Source: Maylandia zebra
Taxonomy: Eukaryota > Chordata > Actinopteri > Cichliformes > Cichlidae
DNA length: 64,000 nt
Reading direction: 5' to 3'
Assembly (NCBI RefSeq): GCF_041146795.1
Contig: NC_135172.1
Span: forward strand, 42,869,123-42,933,122
Every line of letters begins with the position of its first letter. The first letter of the stretch is position 1. Below the pieces are notes generated by a model. That model ran no database searches. It had not been told where the DNA came from and saw only the letters and a program-made list of their open reading frames with translations. The translations under genes were made by a program, and so were the position numbers. Below are positions 1 through 13,850 of the stretch, one piece after another.

Positions 1-165
1 GCGAGGCTGCCGGACACTGGCGCCACCGGGCCCTCTGACCAACACCAGTAGGCAACAGGTGAAGTGTCTTGCCCAAGGACACAACGACCGAGACTGTCCA
101 AGCCGGGGCTCGAACTGGCAACCTTCCGATTACAAGGCGAACTCCCAACTCTTGAGCCACGATTG
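1..165 (-). repeat. tRNA-derived SINE, 5' part, cut by window edge
   Basis: The reverse complement matches, with few differences, the better preserved SINE copy at about 27729-28037. It includes the tRNA-like head with a box-B-like GGTTCGAGCCC, here AGTTCGAGCCC, and the following segment ending in ACTTCACCTG. Only the head and the first part of the body are in the window. It reads on the minus strand and is truncated by the left edge. I cannot name the SINE family. Confidence 0.8.
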
Positions 166-1802
166 AAGATTACACAATAACATTCATTGTTGAAGGGAGA
201 GCCACGGTCAACCGGCTTTGTTGTACTGACGTCCCTGACGAGATGAACTTATTCCCCGGCTGTTTTGTCTGAGACACGCTGTGAAGTATGTTTAGCTGTG
301 AATTCAACTCTAAAGATGATTTCACCGATGTCCAACAGGTTTTTGTCCAGTTTTCTCGAGTCAGCAGCGAGCCAGCTCGCTCCGCTCATGAAAAGGTCAA
401 CTCTGAGCCGGTGCTCCTGCTATTATATTGTGACACCTCTGTGATAATTAAATGGCTTCGGCATATGGCTGCTACTGGTAACATGCTGCGTGACTCAATT
501 GGGAGCCATTTGTAGCCTGTGGGGAGAAAAAAGGAGATGCCATCGGGAGGCTAAATGTTTCAGGAGGTTTAGCCTTGTGACAAGCAACCAGGAAAAATGA
601 GGATGTAGCCACTAGGGGTGTACAGCTTGATTGACTTTGGGAAGGTCTGCTGTAGGAGATGGAGACCCCAAGTGTGGGGCCCATCCCCTAGGGGGGGCGC
701 AGAGCCATTGCAGGGGGACGCGATATGAAAAGGGGGGGGGGGAGCAAAAGCTTGGACACTGCGTGACGTGAAAAAGGCACATACCGAACTCTGTATTCCT
801 CGTCCACACACAAACGCAAAAAAGGAGTTTTAATAAATCTCCGTTTTCGGTGATTCGCCGTTTACGTGGACGAAACAGCTGCGTCTTCAAAAATACCCGT
901 GTAGGTGCGGACGTAGCGTAAATTAGTTAGTCGTTTATTTTATTACTACCTGCAATTTATTGCAGATTACTTGTATTTGCTTAATTGTTTACTAAATGTT
1001 TGAGGTGTGAAATAAACAGCAATGGAGCAAAATGTGGGCGTGTGTGGTTGGAGGATGTGTTTGTGCGTGCGAGAAGGGGGGGGGGGGGCGAACATTTTTC
1101 TTGTAAAACAAAGGGGGCCTAGCAAAAAAAGTTTGGGAACCACTGTCCTACAGTATCCCTCAAAATGTACATGTCGTGGGCTGTGTCTGAATGGACAATG
1201 AATCACACTGGATGTCTGCTCCTGGATTTTAAATCAGAGCCAACATGTAGCCTTGTTTTCACTGTCTGAAAGTAGTCCGGTGAAAGTCTCAGGAGGGCTG
1301 CAATAACACCACCATGGATGAACACATGGACACAGAATGTGACTGCAGGTGGCTAAAAGACTTAGCATTAGCATGTATTTGGAGTCACCTGGTGCAACGT
1401 AGGTCTAACTAAGCACAGCATTAGTTCTGCCAGACCGATGAATCAAACTCAGCCAGGAGTCCTGGTTGATCAGCTGTTCTCATACCAGCCCACAGACTTT
1501 GCTTACATCTTGACCCACCCCTGATTTCTTTACCTTTTGCTTCCAAATAACCAAACTTTAGTTTTCCGGACTTTCTGAAGGTCTTGGCCACTTTTTCACT
1601 CATTTCTTAGGCCATGACCATGTTTTTTTGTTTATTAATAATTATGAATAATTCAACCAAAAATAAAGAAAATATCTGAGATTCTGGAGAAAAGTTCAGT
1701 GCTGTTTGTGATGTCCTGGAAGAGTTGCATTAAAATCAGGCATGAATCTGTCATGGAAATCAAGCCCACTGAGGCATTTGATGTCGTGATTTAGAGCTAT
1801 AT
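166..1802. other. non-coding, nothing recognised (inferred SorCS intron 1)
   Basis: No supported gene. Short homopolymer runs of G occur near 731-741 and 1077-1088. The small open frames here lack recognisable domains or splice context. If the exon at 13851-14528 is SorCS exon 1, this stretch lies in its first intron. Confidence 0.5.
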
Positions 1803-2279
1803 ACAGACCTGTACAAAAGTTTAGGCAGGTGTGGAAAAAAATGCTGCAAACAAAGAATGCTTTCAGAAATAGAAATGATTGTTTATTGGCCCCAAATGTA
1901 TTCTGCAGAGGACAGCGACCCCAAACACAAAGTCATTAAGGACGATCTTTGGCATAAAGAAGAACAAGAAGTACTGGAAGTGATGGTACAGCCCCCACAG
2001 AGCCCTGATCTCAACATCATCGAGTGTGACATCCACAGAAGATCTGTGGATAGTTCTGCAAGATGTTTGTAACAACCTACCAGCTGAGCTCCTTCAAAAA
2101 CTGTGTTCAAGTGGACCTAGAAGAAGGTACAAGGTGGTCCCACCAAATATTGATTTGATTTAGATTTCTCTTTTGTTCATTCGCTGCATTTTGTCGATTG
2201 ATGAAAATAAATGATTAACACTTTGAAAGCATTCTTTGTTTACAGAATTTTCTCACCTGCGTCAAACTCGTGCACAGTG
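1803..2279 (+). mobile_element. degenerate Tc1/mariner-like element
   Basis: The two ends are imperfect inverted repeats. The left end has the block CAAACAAAGAATGCTTTC (about 1847-1864) and the right end has its complement GAAAGCATTCTTTGTTT (about 2224-2240). More loosely matching outer arms share GCAGGTG. The interior reads in the plus frame with Tc1-type transposase residues: a DSDPKH motif near 1911-1928, corresponding to the family's D-N-D-P-K-H catalytic block, and PQSPDLNIIE near 1996-2025, corresponding to the SPDLNPIE block with the catalytic Glu. The copy is far too short for a full transposase of about 340 aa and is interrupted, so it is a relic. The ends are approximate. Confidence 0.8.
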
Positions 2280-4450
2280 CTGCAAATAAACTGAACTGAA
2301 TTGAAGTCACAGCGTGGACTAGTTCTCCATGACATCCACAAATACAGCTTAAAGCTGTCATGCAAATACAAATTTAAAATAATCTATTTGTGACATATTT
2401 TGGTGTTTCAGCTCTCTTTTGGTTTCTCTAAGCAAATATGTGGGTGGTCTTAAATTCACCGCACATTAAACTTCCTTCCTAAGCTGTTTGCTAACTTTGG
2501 GGTTTGGAAATGATCGTACCACCACCAAGCAATCATCAGTGATGAGCAGAAGGAAGCCAATAGGCTGTGCAGAGAGTTTTCTGGCAGCTAATTTATATTG
2601 ATGTCAGCGCTGGAGCTGAACCTTGTTAAGTTTTAGTGATTTGATTCATTGTTGGTGTCGGACTTCTTGAGAAATGCTTGCTACTTTTGCTAAACCACAA
2701 GAAAACAGTCTCAGCGCAACTCTACTGTTACTCGCCTTATTTTCACTGTAGCCTGAAGGTATATGACACACCAGAAATGATACTGAGCACCATTGATTGT
2801 AAAGGCTCCCTATCAGTCTCGCTGTGACAGGACTGGGGCAGTACAGTGGCTACCTTCACTGTGAATTACTAGGATTTAAAAGCTTTAAGCTTCTACTTTG
2901 GGGCAAGAAACTTACTAAGAACTGCGAGATCAGTAAATGTGCTTATCAACAAATGAAACGGCAATGAAAGTGAATATTCAAGAGGCTCATTTCATTATTT
3001 TAAAAAAAAGGTGGTTTTACATAAAAAAAAGAACAAGCCCTTATCCAGGCTGCCGTTTTATGTGCTGCTCTCAGCACGACGAGCCACCACACTGCAGAAA
3101 ATCACTGTGCTGTTGATGCAGGCAAAAAGAGACTCACAAGCCGGAACACGTAAAAAGTGTCAGACTAAGGGTATTTATTTAGTTGCGTGCCTGTTACCAC
3201 TCATTACTCAACATTACTGCTTGTACAACCCTAACTCGAGACGCGGCGAATTAAGAAACAAACACAGGAAATGGGAAAATGAATGTTGAGGGTCGGAGTG
3301 GGGCCGCTCAGGGACGACTTCATTACGGCAGCAAGAAAAAGACAAATTATTTAGCTGCTGAGGTTAATGTAAAGTAGAGGAGACATCGGCACTTTCTTTT
3401 TCATTATGGTGTTGCTACATATGATTATATATCCATTTACAGCATGTTTTCACCTCAGAGTTTTACTTTTATTTATTTACCGTAGCTGTGGCGAACAAAG
3501 GACCCACAGGGGGAAAAATAAAGACCAAAGTTTTCAACTTTGCTTTGTCGGATAAATAATCCACTGCTAATAACTCTTAATTCAGCTTCTTTCACTGGTT
3601 TTCTTCTCATTATTATTATTTTCTGCATTAGTTGAGGCTCACATCCATTAGCATCAATGCATGTTAGAACATAGTTTCTGTAAAAGGGCACACTGTGTTA
3701 CGCACACGTGCATGCACGATGCAAAAAAATGCACAAAGCACACACATTCACACATTTAAGCCGTTTATCACTACAAATGTGACAGCCTGAGGCGGCTGCA
3801 GTCTAGTTTCCAGAATCTTTGCAGCCATACCTGGCAGCAAACAAGAGCGGCGCACGTGGACAAATACAATCTCCTCTCATCTCTATGCTGACAACAGACA
3901 GATGCTGACTAGCAGCACAATGCCACAGCCTCATTCCTCTGTGCATTAGCTAAACAAACTTGATTACAGGTGGCAACAGTTTGCTGTCTGTTGGATCCAG
4001 GTGCCAACTCCCAGAGATCCAAGCTATTATGAGCTGAAAAACACATTAAATGCCACTTACTATTTTAATGTGCTCCTTAAACAAAAATGCATAGAAGCAA
4101 TGTGATCAGCAGCAATAATGCTGCAATAAATGATGTTTATTTAAAACTCCTTTTTGGCTTTTGCTTCAGACAAAACAAATCGGCACTAATGGGTTTGCTC
4201 TGTTGTATTTTTATCAGCAGTAACATGAACAGATGCCTTAGAAAATATACAGTGGGAAGAAATGTGACAGCAGCTCCCCTCCCATTGTCTGACATGGTGT
4301 GCTATCGCAGAACATAGTTTCTAAAAGCTAAAAACAGAGACCATCTCAGGTACGCAAGAGTAATCCATACAGCTGGATCTACAGTATGCTGAAAGTTGGT
4401 AGAATTCTCTTGGTTTTGGTGTCCAGTGGCACCAAAATCTTCATCTGTTG
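2280..4450. other. non-coding, nothing recognised
   Basis: No gene or recognised repeat. The longest open frames are under 95 codons without family motifs. Base composition is ordinary for the window. Confidence 0.4.
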
Positions 4451-4539
4451 TCTGACAACTTGAACAATGTCTCCACCCTGAAGCAAGTAGGACACAAAGC
4501 GGGGAATGAGGGAGAACGCGACACTGGACGGAAGAAAAA

Positions 4540-4870
4540 GGACTTAAATACACAAGAATGATGAGTGAGCAGAGAGCTCACCCAGACTGGAGACTACCAA
4601 AGTAAAACAGGAAGTAATGGGAGCACACACAGAGAGGTGACTATGGGAAACAGGCAACTAGACAAAGACACGAAGACAAGGCAGGAAATGCTGGGGAGGA
4701 AAACCCAGACGAGACCAAACATGAACAGGACCAAATACTAAGACAGCCATAACTAGAAGTACTACTTAAACTTCTCAGTGGACAAAACTAGGAGACATAA
4801 CGAAATAAACCAGTATCCAAGAACCAAAACACACTAAACACTGGGACAAAGACCCAGATACCCTTACAAA
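4540..4870 (-). repeat. interspersed repeat, same style as copies near 18.7, 30.9 and 56.9 kb
   Basis: Reading the reverse complement gives the word pattern seen in the plus-oriented copies at 18690-19260 and 56900-57480, such as TTCCTGTTTTACTTTG and repeated TGTCT/TTGTCT words in T-rich DNA. No coding capacity is seen. The class is not determined; a non-autonomous DNA element or a retroelement tail are both possible. Confidence 0.4.
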
Positions 4871-7800
4871 CTGACCCTGACTCTATCAACTATTGAGTTT
4901 TGCCTTTTTATGTAGTAGACTGATATTATTAATAAACTGTCTTTAAATGCACCATTATGGAAGTCAATAAGTGGAACTTGACAATAGAAATGGGAGGTTC
5001 TGAGGCCACTTGGATGAATTTGAAAGTATAATGAAAACAGGAACACCACTAATTGTAATGCAGCTCACCACAAAGTCCTGTGCAGCCTCAAAGTGTACCG
5101 GTGAAAGGCGTTACCTTCAGGGGAACAGGCAAAATGTAACGAGTTTCATTACATCACCATCACAGTAAATATAATTTACCTTTGTAACCGGCCTCAGTGG
5201 GAAATAAATGCCACAACCTTGAGGTGTAAGTGACACCTGTATTCGCTGACTAACCAAAGGGATCGTTAGCGACACCTCAGGCTCACGGTATTTGTCACGA
5301 CAGGATTGTGAGGAGGTAGCGTACTTTGTGTTTTGGCACCAGGTCCTCCCTCACAGAATATCCCTATAAAAGAGCCGGAGGATTAATAATTCATTGATAT
5401 CCGTGACCACTCACACGCTCCTTTATAAGACAGGCTTATATTAGCGCCGTACCCGTCAAGCGGTCCAAACAACTCTTACAGCGCCATTAAAATTTTAAAA
5501 GCCGCTCAGCGTGGGGGCTGGGTAAATAGACAATTACTGAGTTTGATAGAAATGTAATGCGTTCCCCATTGGAAGGAAGTAGAAGAAAACCTTGGGGGGA
5601 GAAAAACGACTTATAGTCAGCTGAAGGATAATTTATTTAAAGGGCAACGTTCAGGCTGACTTCCACACCAAACACTGTGGACAGTCAGAAATTCAGTCAC
5701 GTACTGGAGTATTTTATGCAGCTTGAAAGGGGTATTAACAGAAAATAGATGCCTCTGAATTTGGATATCTATCTCCCGCCGCCATGGGTGAAAGATGCTT
5801 ACGCAATCTGGTCGGTAATAGGAGGTGTTTAAGCAGGTTATTACCATTAAACTTCAAACGGAAATAAAGAAGCGGACCTGATTGTAAAATTAACGCAGTG
5901 TGGACACATTTTACGGCCACTTTCAATCTCTCATGGATAAACCAGTAGATCACTTTAATTAGACAATGTGTTAATTGACTGCAGGTCCGGGGTGTGATGT
6001 GTCAACATTAGTCTCCATCAATGACAGCCTCCTTCAGGCACGACACATTCACTCTGACTGAGAGTGAGACATGATACTGAGACTGATTGAGGGTGTGTGT
6101 GTGCTCATGTCTTTTCTTTTCTGTTTTTCTACACGCCTTTCTTTTTTAGGTATGCTGTGTGGGTTTGGACGTCTGCAGTTTTGTGCATCTGTGACCTAAT
6201 GAATGTATATCAGTGTGTGGGAGAAACAGACCGTGCTGAAGCAGGACAGAGAGGATAAGAGACGGTGAGGCAGAGAGGGAGAGAGAAACACAGCGTGCGG
6301 TCTATCGCTTCACTGTGGTCTGACATTATTATGTGTTCATCGCCTGGCTGCTCTCCCTGGCCTGCCCATGTTTGGGAAATGGCAAGGGACATCAACATTA
6401 CAAGGTATCGCACTTGGCTCGGAAAAAAACTGGATAAGGTCAAGATGCGACGTGCCTCTGGGACCGGAAAGTCTCACACTCACAGCTCGAGGAGAAGGAC
6501 AGTGGGACGAAGCTACTCCCCGCTTTTAGACGATACCCCAAATGCTCGGCATGTTCCAGATGGTAAAAAGCCACGGGGTATAATAGAAATGAGACTAAAT
6601 CAATCGTGACACTGGCATGCATCAGTTTAGTTAACACACGTGTACTTTCACACACACCCTTCTCTCTGACTCGTGCGAATAATGTCGGCACCCTTGTACT
6701 GCCGACCGGGATCAGTGGCCAAGCGTATGATTACACAACTCTCTGAAGTCGTAGACAGTTGGCTTCCATCAACGCTTCAGCCACCGTGGCAATCACACAG
6801 GAAACATAATGAGGCCATTAGGTTTGGCGAACGCAGCCTTTAAAGCCTCTTGTTCAACCGGCTGGGTTTCTACTCCGCACATGCTCATAGCTTCAAAGCC
6901 TTTTAGCAGCTTGATGTGATCCAAGATCGGCGGCGCGCTGCAGTAGCAGGTGCAATGCATCCTGATTGGATGGCTTCCTGAATGGCTTCCTTAATGTGGC
7001 AGCGTTTCCGCGCTGAGGAGAGTTTTAACATTATGTGACACCTTTAAGTGCATCTGGTGACCTTTAGCCGAAGTTAGAAAATGCTAAAACTGTGCTGACC
7101 TAGTTAACTTCTGGCAAGAGGAGTTTTGTGCATGCAGTCACGAGGGTAAGATGTTGCTGATAGGAATGTGTGTATTCATTTCATCCTGTTTTTCTGGATA
7201 TATTTAAAATGGTCAGCTGTGCTCGCATCCCATGCAAATGATTTTGCCTTTTATTCTACACAGAGCTAAAATCACATTCAGAAATGAAAAAGAGAAATGA
7301 CCTAACATACATTAGTGACTCATTCTACACATCGAACCCAGTGAGAGTATTATGCAACACGACATGCTTTTAAAACCACACTGCGTGAAATCAGTAGGTC
7401 AAGAGCGAGCGGCAGCCTGACCCCGACTGTTTGGGAACTGCAGCCAAGAGTCTAGCTCCGGAGGCCAGTGTCAAGACCCATTCGCCATTCATGTTTTGTG
7501 GCACATGGCTTCTTGCCATGACATCATACTTCCACTGCAAAAAACCCCAAGAAAACAGGAGATGAGAAACAAATTTGTAGACACTAATTAGACTGGGATT
7601 AGGGGAAGGAGGGAGGGTGGAGGGAGGGACGAGGGAGCTGGGGCTCGCTGGAAGGGCTTCATTATTTATGATATTCTAGTTTTTCACCCTCTTCTTCCTC
7701 CAGAGCAGACAGCCACCAGGGTAGCAAGAGAGGCAAGAAAAGAAACAACTTTATAATGTATTAGCATCAGTAATTTAGGCTGAGGGGGAGGATGGGCTGA

Positions 7801-10554
7801 TGGAAAGTGAGAGGGAACGCGGCCTGTCTCTACATCCTAAATCACCTCCCCTCGCAGCAGAGATGGCGCTCGCGAATGCTTCATCCTTGTTGGTCAGTCC
7901 ATAGAACCGTCTTTCACAAAGTGTGCTGCAAAGAAGGATCAGAGTGTGCAAAAAGCAGTCTCCTCAAAACATTTCTGCAAGATTCTTTCAAAACAGAGAT
8001 CATTTTTCTGAATCCTGTGCAGGAAGAATCTGATACCCTGCAGAGGAAATGAAATAGCATTTAATGTCTTATAGATACCCAGAATGCACGCGTGTGTGTG
8101 TGGGTGCATGCACGCGTGTGCGTGTTTGCTGCATGACATTTTTTTCTGCACTGTTCCTTCGGTTCTCAAGAGGGATTTGAGAATTTCAAACACACGCAGT
8201 CAGCTTTATTGATGACTTGCCAGATACGGACGACCTGCCTCGGCATGAGTTCTCACGACTTTAAAGACCACTCAAGTCGAGCAATACCCACAGTGGATTA
8301 TGTTAATTTTCCATACTACTCTTCAATAACCCCTTTAAAACCCACAGAGGACAACAAAGGGAGCACCGTGTGTCAGAGAACATGAAACAGTCATCAAGGA
8401 GCAGAGATGCAGCAGCCGGAAAGCCGGCGTCCCGATGCCGGTACTTATGGTCACAGCTTCCTTAAAGGAATATATTCATTTAGATTATGCTGATGGGTAA
8501 GGATCTCAAGGTTCCCTTAGAAGAGACGAATGTTTCAAGATCACACTAGAAGAGGCACTGCTAAAGCTTTCCATTTTGTATTCCAGCTGTCAGTCACAAT
8601 GCCATTATGCCCATGACTGCTGAGGCTGGGAGGTTGCACTGGCTCAAAAATACTTAGGAAAGAACTTGTCACGTCACCGGAGGAATGCATCATTGGAATT
8701 ATGTTCATGAATATTAGAAATCACAGTTATTCTCAACATGGCTACCACTACAGTGCCAGTTAATATCTAAGGTTAAGGTTTGGATGTAACCTGCTTAAGC
8801 TTGAGACAGAAACATTAAGACACACGCGACGACACACTGTGTGTGGACACGCCACCAACCCCCGGGGAATCCACAGCAGTGTCAAGTCCTCCCACAGGTA
8901 GTCGCAGTGCAAGACACAGCCGAATAATCTGTCTGAAGTAAGGCTGAGAGAAAGTCTCTGAAGCACAAATGTTGTGAATTTATGGTCCATGTTGCAGCTA
9001 GTCAGCCAAATGGCACACCAGTCACCCAGCTGTGGTGCGTTTTCATTTAATCCAGAGGAATTCTAAATGTCCGTGGTGAGAAGCTGGCTAAAGGTCACTG
9101 GATGGGGCACAGGCTCTGCTCAGTTGTTGGTCAGAAAAGGTTCCAGTGATCAACACATGTTGTGTTCTGAGCCGCCTGGTTCTTGGTGGTTGGCAGGAAG
9201 AGTTATCTCCCTGAGAATCTCCTTGAGGCCACGGGGAAGCATGTGATGTGACATAACCACTGCTAACTTTATCCAAGTAGGGCCTCCTGTGGCACCCATC
9301 TTTGACTAACCACAGGCCGCTTTTTGATTAACTACTTAAATCTTCAGCTTGTTTTTAATTTTATCCAGACAAACTGTCCCTCGGTCCAGTCAGTAACTAC
9401 TACAACTGAGGAAAATGAATAACCTTGGGCTCTATAGAGAGGAAACACTTGGGAGAACTTTCAAATTCAATAAATCTTCTTGTCCCCATCAAAAAAACAG
9501 AGAAAGATATGAAAACTCTGCCAAAGCAGACAGTTTTTCTCCTGCGTAATCAAAACTGTTATACAGAGAGTAAATATGAGCCTCATAACAATGAGTCAGT
9601 AAACATTGATCTTATGGAGCCTGTTCTAAAAATTCTCTGCTGGAACTCAACCAAATTTGAGCAGCAGAAAAAAAGGACAACAAAATTCTGCATCTGTTTT
9701 AGTAACAGTGGCCCGACCACAACTGCTAAACCTGGAGGCCGGTTGCATTGAACCACATGATCCGGATGGTCCTGGTGCAGATGCCTTTGGCTTTGACGAA
9801 TTACTGGATCCAGGTTTCTGCAGTCGTTTTCTGTTCAAATATTATAATTTATTTGAATATTTCAACAAAGGAAATATTGAGTAGACTGAATGTGAAGTAT
9901 GCTTTAAACTGCTTGGATGCATCTTCCCTAAAAATAATAAATTCAGTTAGTAAAAATCTCACAATCAAAATGTTTCATGTAAAAAACTGTGCTGCACATT
10001 TTGTACCGAAACCTGTGCACGAACTTGTTAATTTTGGTGTTTATTCTCATACACAGACATGAACTGAATCACGTGGCCCATATTAAAAATATACAAGGAA
10101 ACACAAGTATAAAATAGGTCTATTTTTTAAACAGCCATATATAGTTTAATGTTAAGAATGACCCAAGAAAATGTTTAAAAAAATAAACATTCAGGGAATT
10201 CAAAGAATATATGAATTCTTACATTAATACTCTTTATCAGTTAGTTAGATTGACATTACTAACCTCCATTATTAATGGTTAAACTCATGTTATGATCAAT
10301 ATATAACTTATAGAGGTAATTTTATGTAACTTGGATGAATGAATGCATTAATAACCATATAATCAGACTCAGATTAATACATCAAATAATTACATCAAAA
10401 CAACCAATGACTGCATCTTACACATACATGTTTGCTAGTTTGCAAAGAAACTCTAAAGACATGTGCAGTGATTTACTGAAATGTGCAAATCTACATGGGA
10501 ATACAGTATGTAAGGTAAAAACAGACTTTGTGCAATGCTAATGAGCTTAAAGGT
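4871..10554. other. non-coding, nothing recognised
   Basis: No supported gene. Open frames such as 6265-6609 (114 codons) lack recognisable domains. Short CA/TG-rich patches occur near 6090 and 8085-8125. Conserved non-coding elements of the inferred SorCS intron could be here but cannot be recognised without alignments. Confidence 0.4.
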
Positions 10555-11170
10555 CAATTATTGACATGACCACCTATATTCTTGCATACAGCCTGAACTG
10601 TCTCAGGCAGCTTTCTGTAACTTTCTTCTGTAGTCTTCAGGAATAGTTCCCCAGACTTCTGCAAAGACATTCAAAGCGTATCTCTGGCTGTTTCTGTCTT
10701 TTGTTCTCTTTTAAGATGACACAGAGCCTCAGTAATATTGATATCCAGCCTATGTGGAGGCCAATCCATGACTGGTTCCACTGTGTCTTTTAACTATCAT
10801 GCTGAAAAATTAAGCCAATCAGATGCTTTCCAGATGATATTACATGGTGGATCAAAATACTTTTTTTATTTTCATAATTCTATCAAACCATGGCGAAGCC
10901 TCTGCTGTGATTTGCAGATGGCTCTAGCCTCACTGTGTCGCTCTGCTGACTCCCTCTTCACATGCTCACAATTTGAACCAAGAATTTCAAATGGGGATTT
11001 ATCACTCCACAAGAAACTGATTTTCAGCACAGCGCTTGTGTTATTGGCATAACCTTTTTTTTCCTGTTTCCCTTCCTTAAAAATGGCTTCTTGACAGCCA
11101 CACTTCCACTGAGATTGTTTCTGATCACGCTTCAGTGAACATCGGGTCCAGGAAATGACTTTCAGATGTG
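10555..11170 (-). mobile_element. degenerate Tc1-like transposon
   Basis: On the minus strand, fragments of a Tc1-type transposase are visible: AVKKPFL-like residues near 11082-11102, then SDKSPFEILGSN around 10969-11010, equivalent to the SDE(S/T)-x-F-x-(L/I)-FG block, then a weakly conserved downstream segment. Plus-strand text at 10560-10760 (CAGCTTTCTGTAACTTTCTT and so on) matches the flanking style of fish Tc1 copies. Stops and frameshifts are frequent, so it is inactive. The boundaries are approximate. Confidence 0.55.
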
Positions 11171-12598
11171 GATCGTCTACTGTAGACTTTTTTTCTCTTT
11201 TTTTTCCTTTTTTTTTTTTAGGTCAGCCAGTCCTTTTTTTGTCCTCCAGCTGATCACAACACCCACATCAGCTTGTACTGTACAGATCATCCAGCCATCT
11301 TGTATAGGCCCTCAGTTGCTGTACATCTGCTAGCCACTTTGCAACCCACCTCCAATGCAGCTCTTTGTTGCTGCTTTCTCCACCTCTACCCTTTCCTGGA
11401 AGGGCAAGCAGGTCCCAAGACAGCACTTCAATCAAATATAAATTTGTGAAAATCAAAATCTCTAATTGTCCTGATTAAGACAAAAAATACTATAGCAGTT
11501 AACTGTTAAAATATAATTAATAAATCTTACCAAATATCAGACAGAGAAGGGCTCTTCTGGTCTGAATTTAGATTAGAATCATCAGTTGTTTACATGAAAT
11601 CAGTCTCTGACCATCAAGTATTTGGCTGTTGTTATTTGGATATTTGATTTTGGCTCAGGCTAAAAACAGTGCAGATGACAGTGTGCAGGACATCGCCTCT
11701 CATGTGACCTCAACACTAACCTTAGCACATGTCTTCTAAACCCTTAAAAGGTTTATGATAAATAGAGGTGACAAGCAAAATGTGCCTGAAGTGGTGGCCT
11801 AGTTTCTATATTATAACAGATTCTACCAATCAATGTCAAAGAGACACGAGTATTAAGTTTAAAAGATAAAAGGAATTGTGAAAGTCAACAAAATATTGTA
11901 TTTAATGGGGGGAAAGTACTGAAAGACAAAGTCTGGAAGCAGTGGTCTGCAGACCAATTTTTCCACCATCATTTCCTCAAAGTTATGAAGAAGTACAGTC
12001 CACAGAGGGCCTAAGCCAACGAGCCCAACATCAGAGCTATTTTCGCAGCACAAGCAGGACGACACAATATTAGGTAAGAGTCAATATTGCGCCTACCTGT
12101 GTCCTGACCACGAGGCCAACGGGAGCTCGGGAGAATTTGAGTGTGTAAAGCAACCAAAGGTGGTTACATTTCTGGTGAGGACTGTCTCTGTAGTTCAAAG
12201 AGATGAAAAATAAATGAGGCTGCAGACAGTCAAGATTGAAGTGGCTGAATAAGCCTGGTCATCCATCCAAGCAGTTAGTCCTAGCTGCCCAACTTACTCT
12301 TTTTCTAACTGAACCACTGTTGCCGATTGGTTAAAAGACTTGAAGCTTAATCGCTCGTTCCCTCCCCTCCATTCATCAGCAGATCAAGCACCAAAAGCAA
12401 ATCAAGATTAAGGAACAGATCTCCTCTCTTTTGAACAATGCTCTTGAGGCCAGACATGATTTCCTCCTTTTTTCGCCATGAAAGCGAAAGAGACTTTGAA
12501 ACAGTGGCCTAAGTCTTTGAGATAATTATTGAAGATTTAAAGCTGGGGGCAGCCACACACAATAACCTCCTTACCCTCTCCATCCAGCGCACACACAT

Positions 12599-12622
12599 GC
12601 ACTTACACACACACACACGTTC
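12599..12622. repeat. short CA-rich microsatellite
   Basis: An interrupted (CA)n run in the inferred intron. No other feature is seen between 11171 and 13100. Confidence 0.6.
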
Positions 12623-13104
12623 CCCTCACAGTGCCTCGGTCTTCACTGCGGGTTAAAAAACAAGTTCATGCACCATGTTATAATCAGCTCAGACAAGACT
12701 GAATATGTGGGATTTTTTCTGTTCTTTTTTTTTTTTTTCCAAATGGAGTAAAGACAGAGGAGCAGCCATAACAACAAATTAAGCTTGTGAAACCACAAAG
12801 AAGAGCCCAACGGCTCCCTGTGAGCTTACACGGTTGTGTAAATGACTTACATTCATTTTGGCTCATTATTCTCTTCCTATGAGGGCCCACTTGTGTAACA
12901 AGGGCAGGATTTTCATATATTTCATATGCATAAATAGGCTCGGACGAGGTCAGTGTCATTTTAGAATTAAGTAAATGGTTCTCTGGAACTATATCGCTGC
13001 TGTACAGCTTCACACAGCAGGGCAGCAGCCTCCCCCTGGCTTTGACCTGGACAAACTCCTTACATTAGAACACTGTATGTTGTTCTACAGCCAAACAACC
13101 TGAT

Positions 13105-13133
13105 GTGTGTGTGTGTGTGTGGGGGGGGGGGGG
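13105..13133. repeat. (TG)n followed by poly-G
   Basis: About eight TG units run directly into a run of about 13 G. It is a simple sequence repeat about 0.7 kb inside the intron relative to the SorCS exon 1 donor. Confidence 0.8.
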
Positions 13134-13844
13134 TAACCTAATCTAACCTCATCTCCGGCTTTGGAAATTGTGTGGTGACCCAACAGGGGATGTTTTTCTT
13201 CATTACTAATTTAAAGGATGGATATTTGTAAATATTTGTAAACCTAATTCATTCATTCTTCGGTGACTCAGGTGAAGCACAAACTGTCCTCCAGTGGAGA
13301 AACACATAGCCTAAAGAATTTGAGGACTTACCGAGGGTTGCGTTATTTTTACGACTCCCTCTTTCCTTTCCTCCACATTTAATTCGGATGAAAACCTTCG
13401 CGTCACAGGGATGAATCATGCACTCTCATATCTCAGATATGCTACAAATAAGTCATAAATGTTTTCCCCACTGCGGCAATAAATCCCGATAAAATCCGTA
13501 GTCATCATTGACGAGAGTAAAACTACGCAGTGTTTGTTCACCAAACAGCAGAAAACAAGAACGAACTGACACGGGGGGGTCGTGTGTAATTCACGGTAGA
13601 GTCAAAGGTCGAGGCGGAATACGGTGCAGCACAACAAGCCCGAGCGCGTCACGGGTGCGCGTCTGTGGCTGCGTCTGCACGGGTGCACCTGTTAACAGCG
13701 AACCCAAACTCCGCGGCACAAAGTCTGAGCTCTGCGCGTCACGGAGCTGCTGGAAATATCACACCCTGCCAGCTGGCGTGAAATTGGAGTGTGACCAGGA
13801 ACCAGTACGAAAACAAAACTGGGCCGATATTAAAGCGGGGCTGT

Positions 13845-13850
13845 ACTTAC
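13845..13850 (-). promoter_or_regulatory. splice donor of SorCS exon 1
   Basis: Minus-strand GTAAGT follows the codon for Ser226 directly. In the family the next residues form the first VPS10p beta strand, beginning V-I-L. The in-frame read-through past this point reaches a stop within six codons, which supports splicing here. Confidence 0.85.

Noticed and set aside
6265..6609. Plus-strand 114-codon frame
   Set aside because: No family motif, and it lies within the inferred SorCS intron. Probably a chance open frame.
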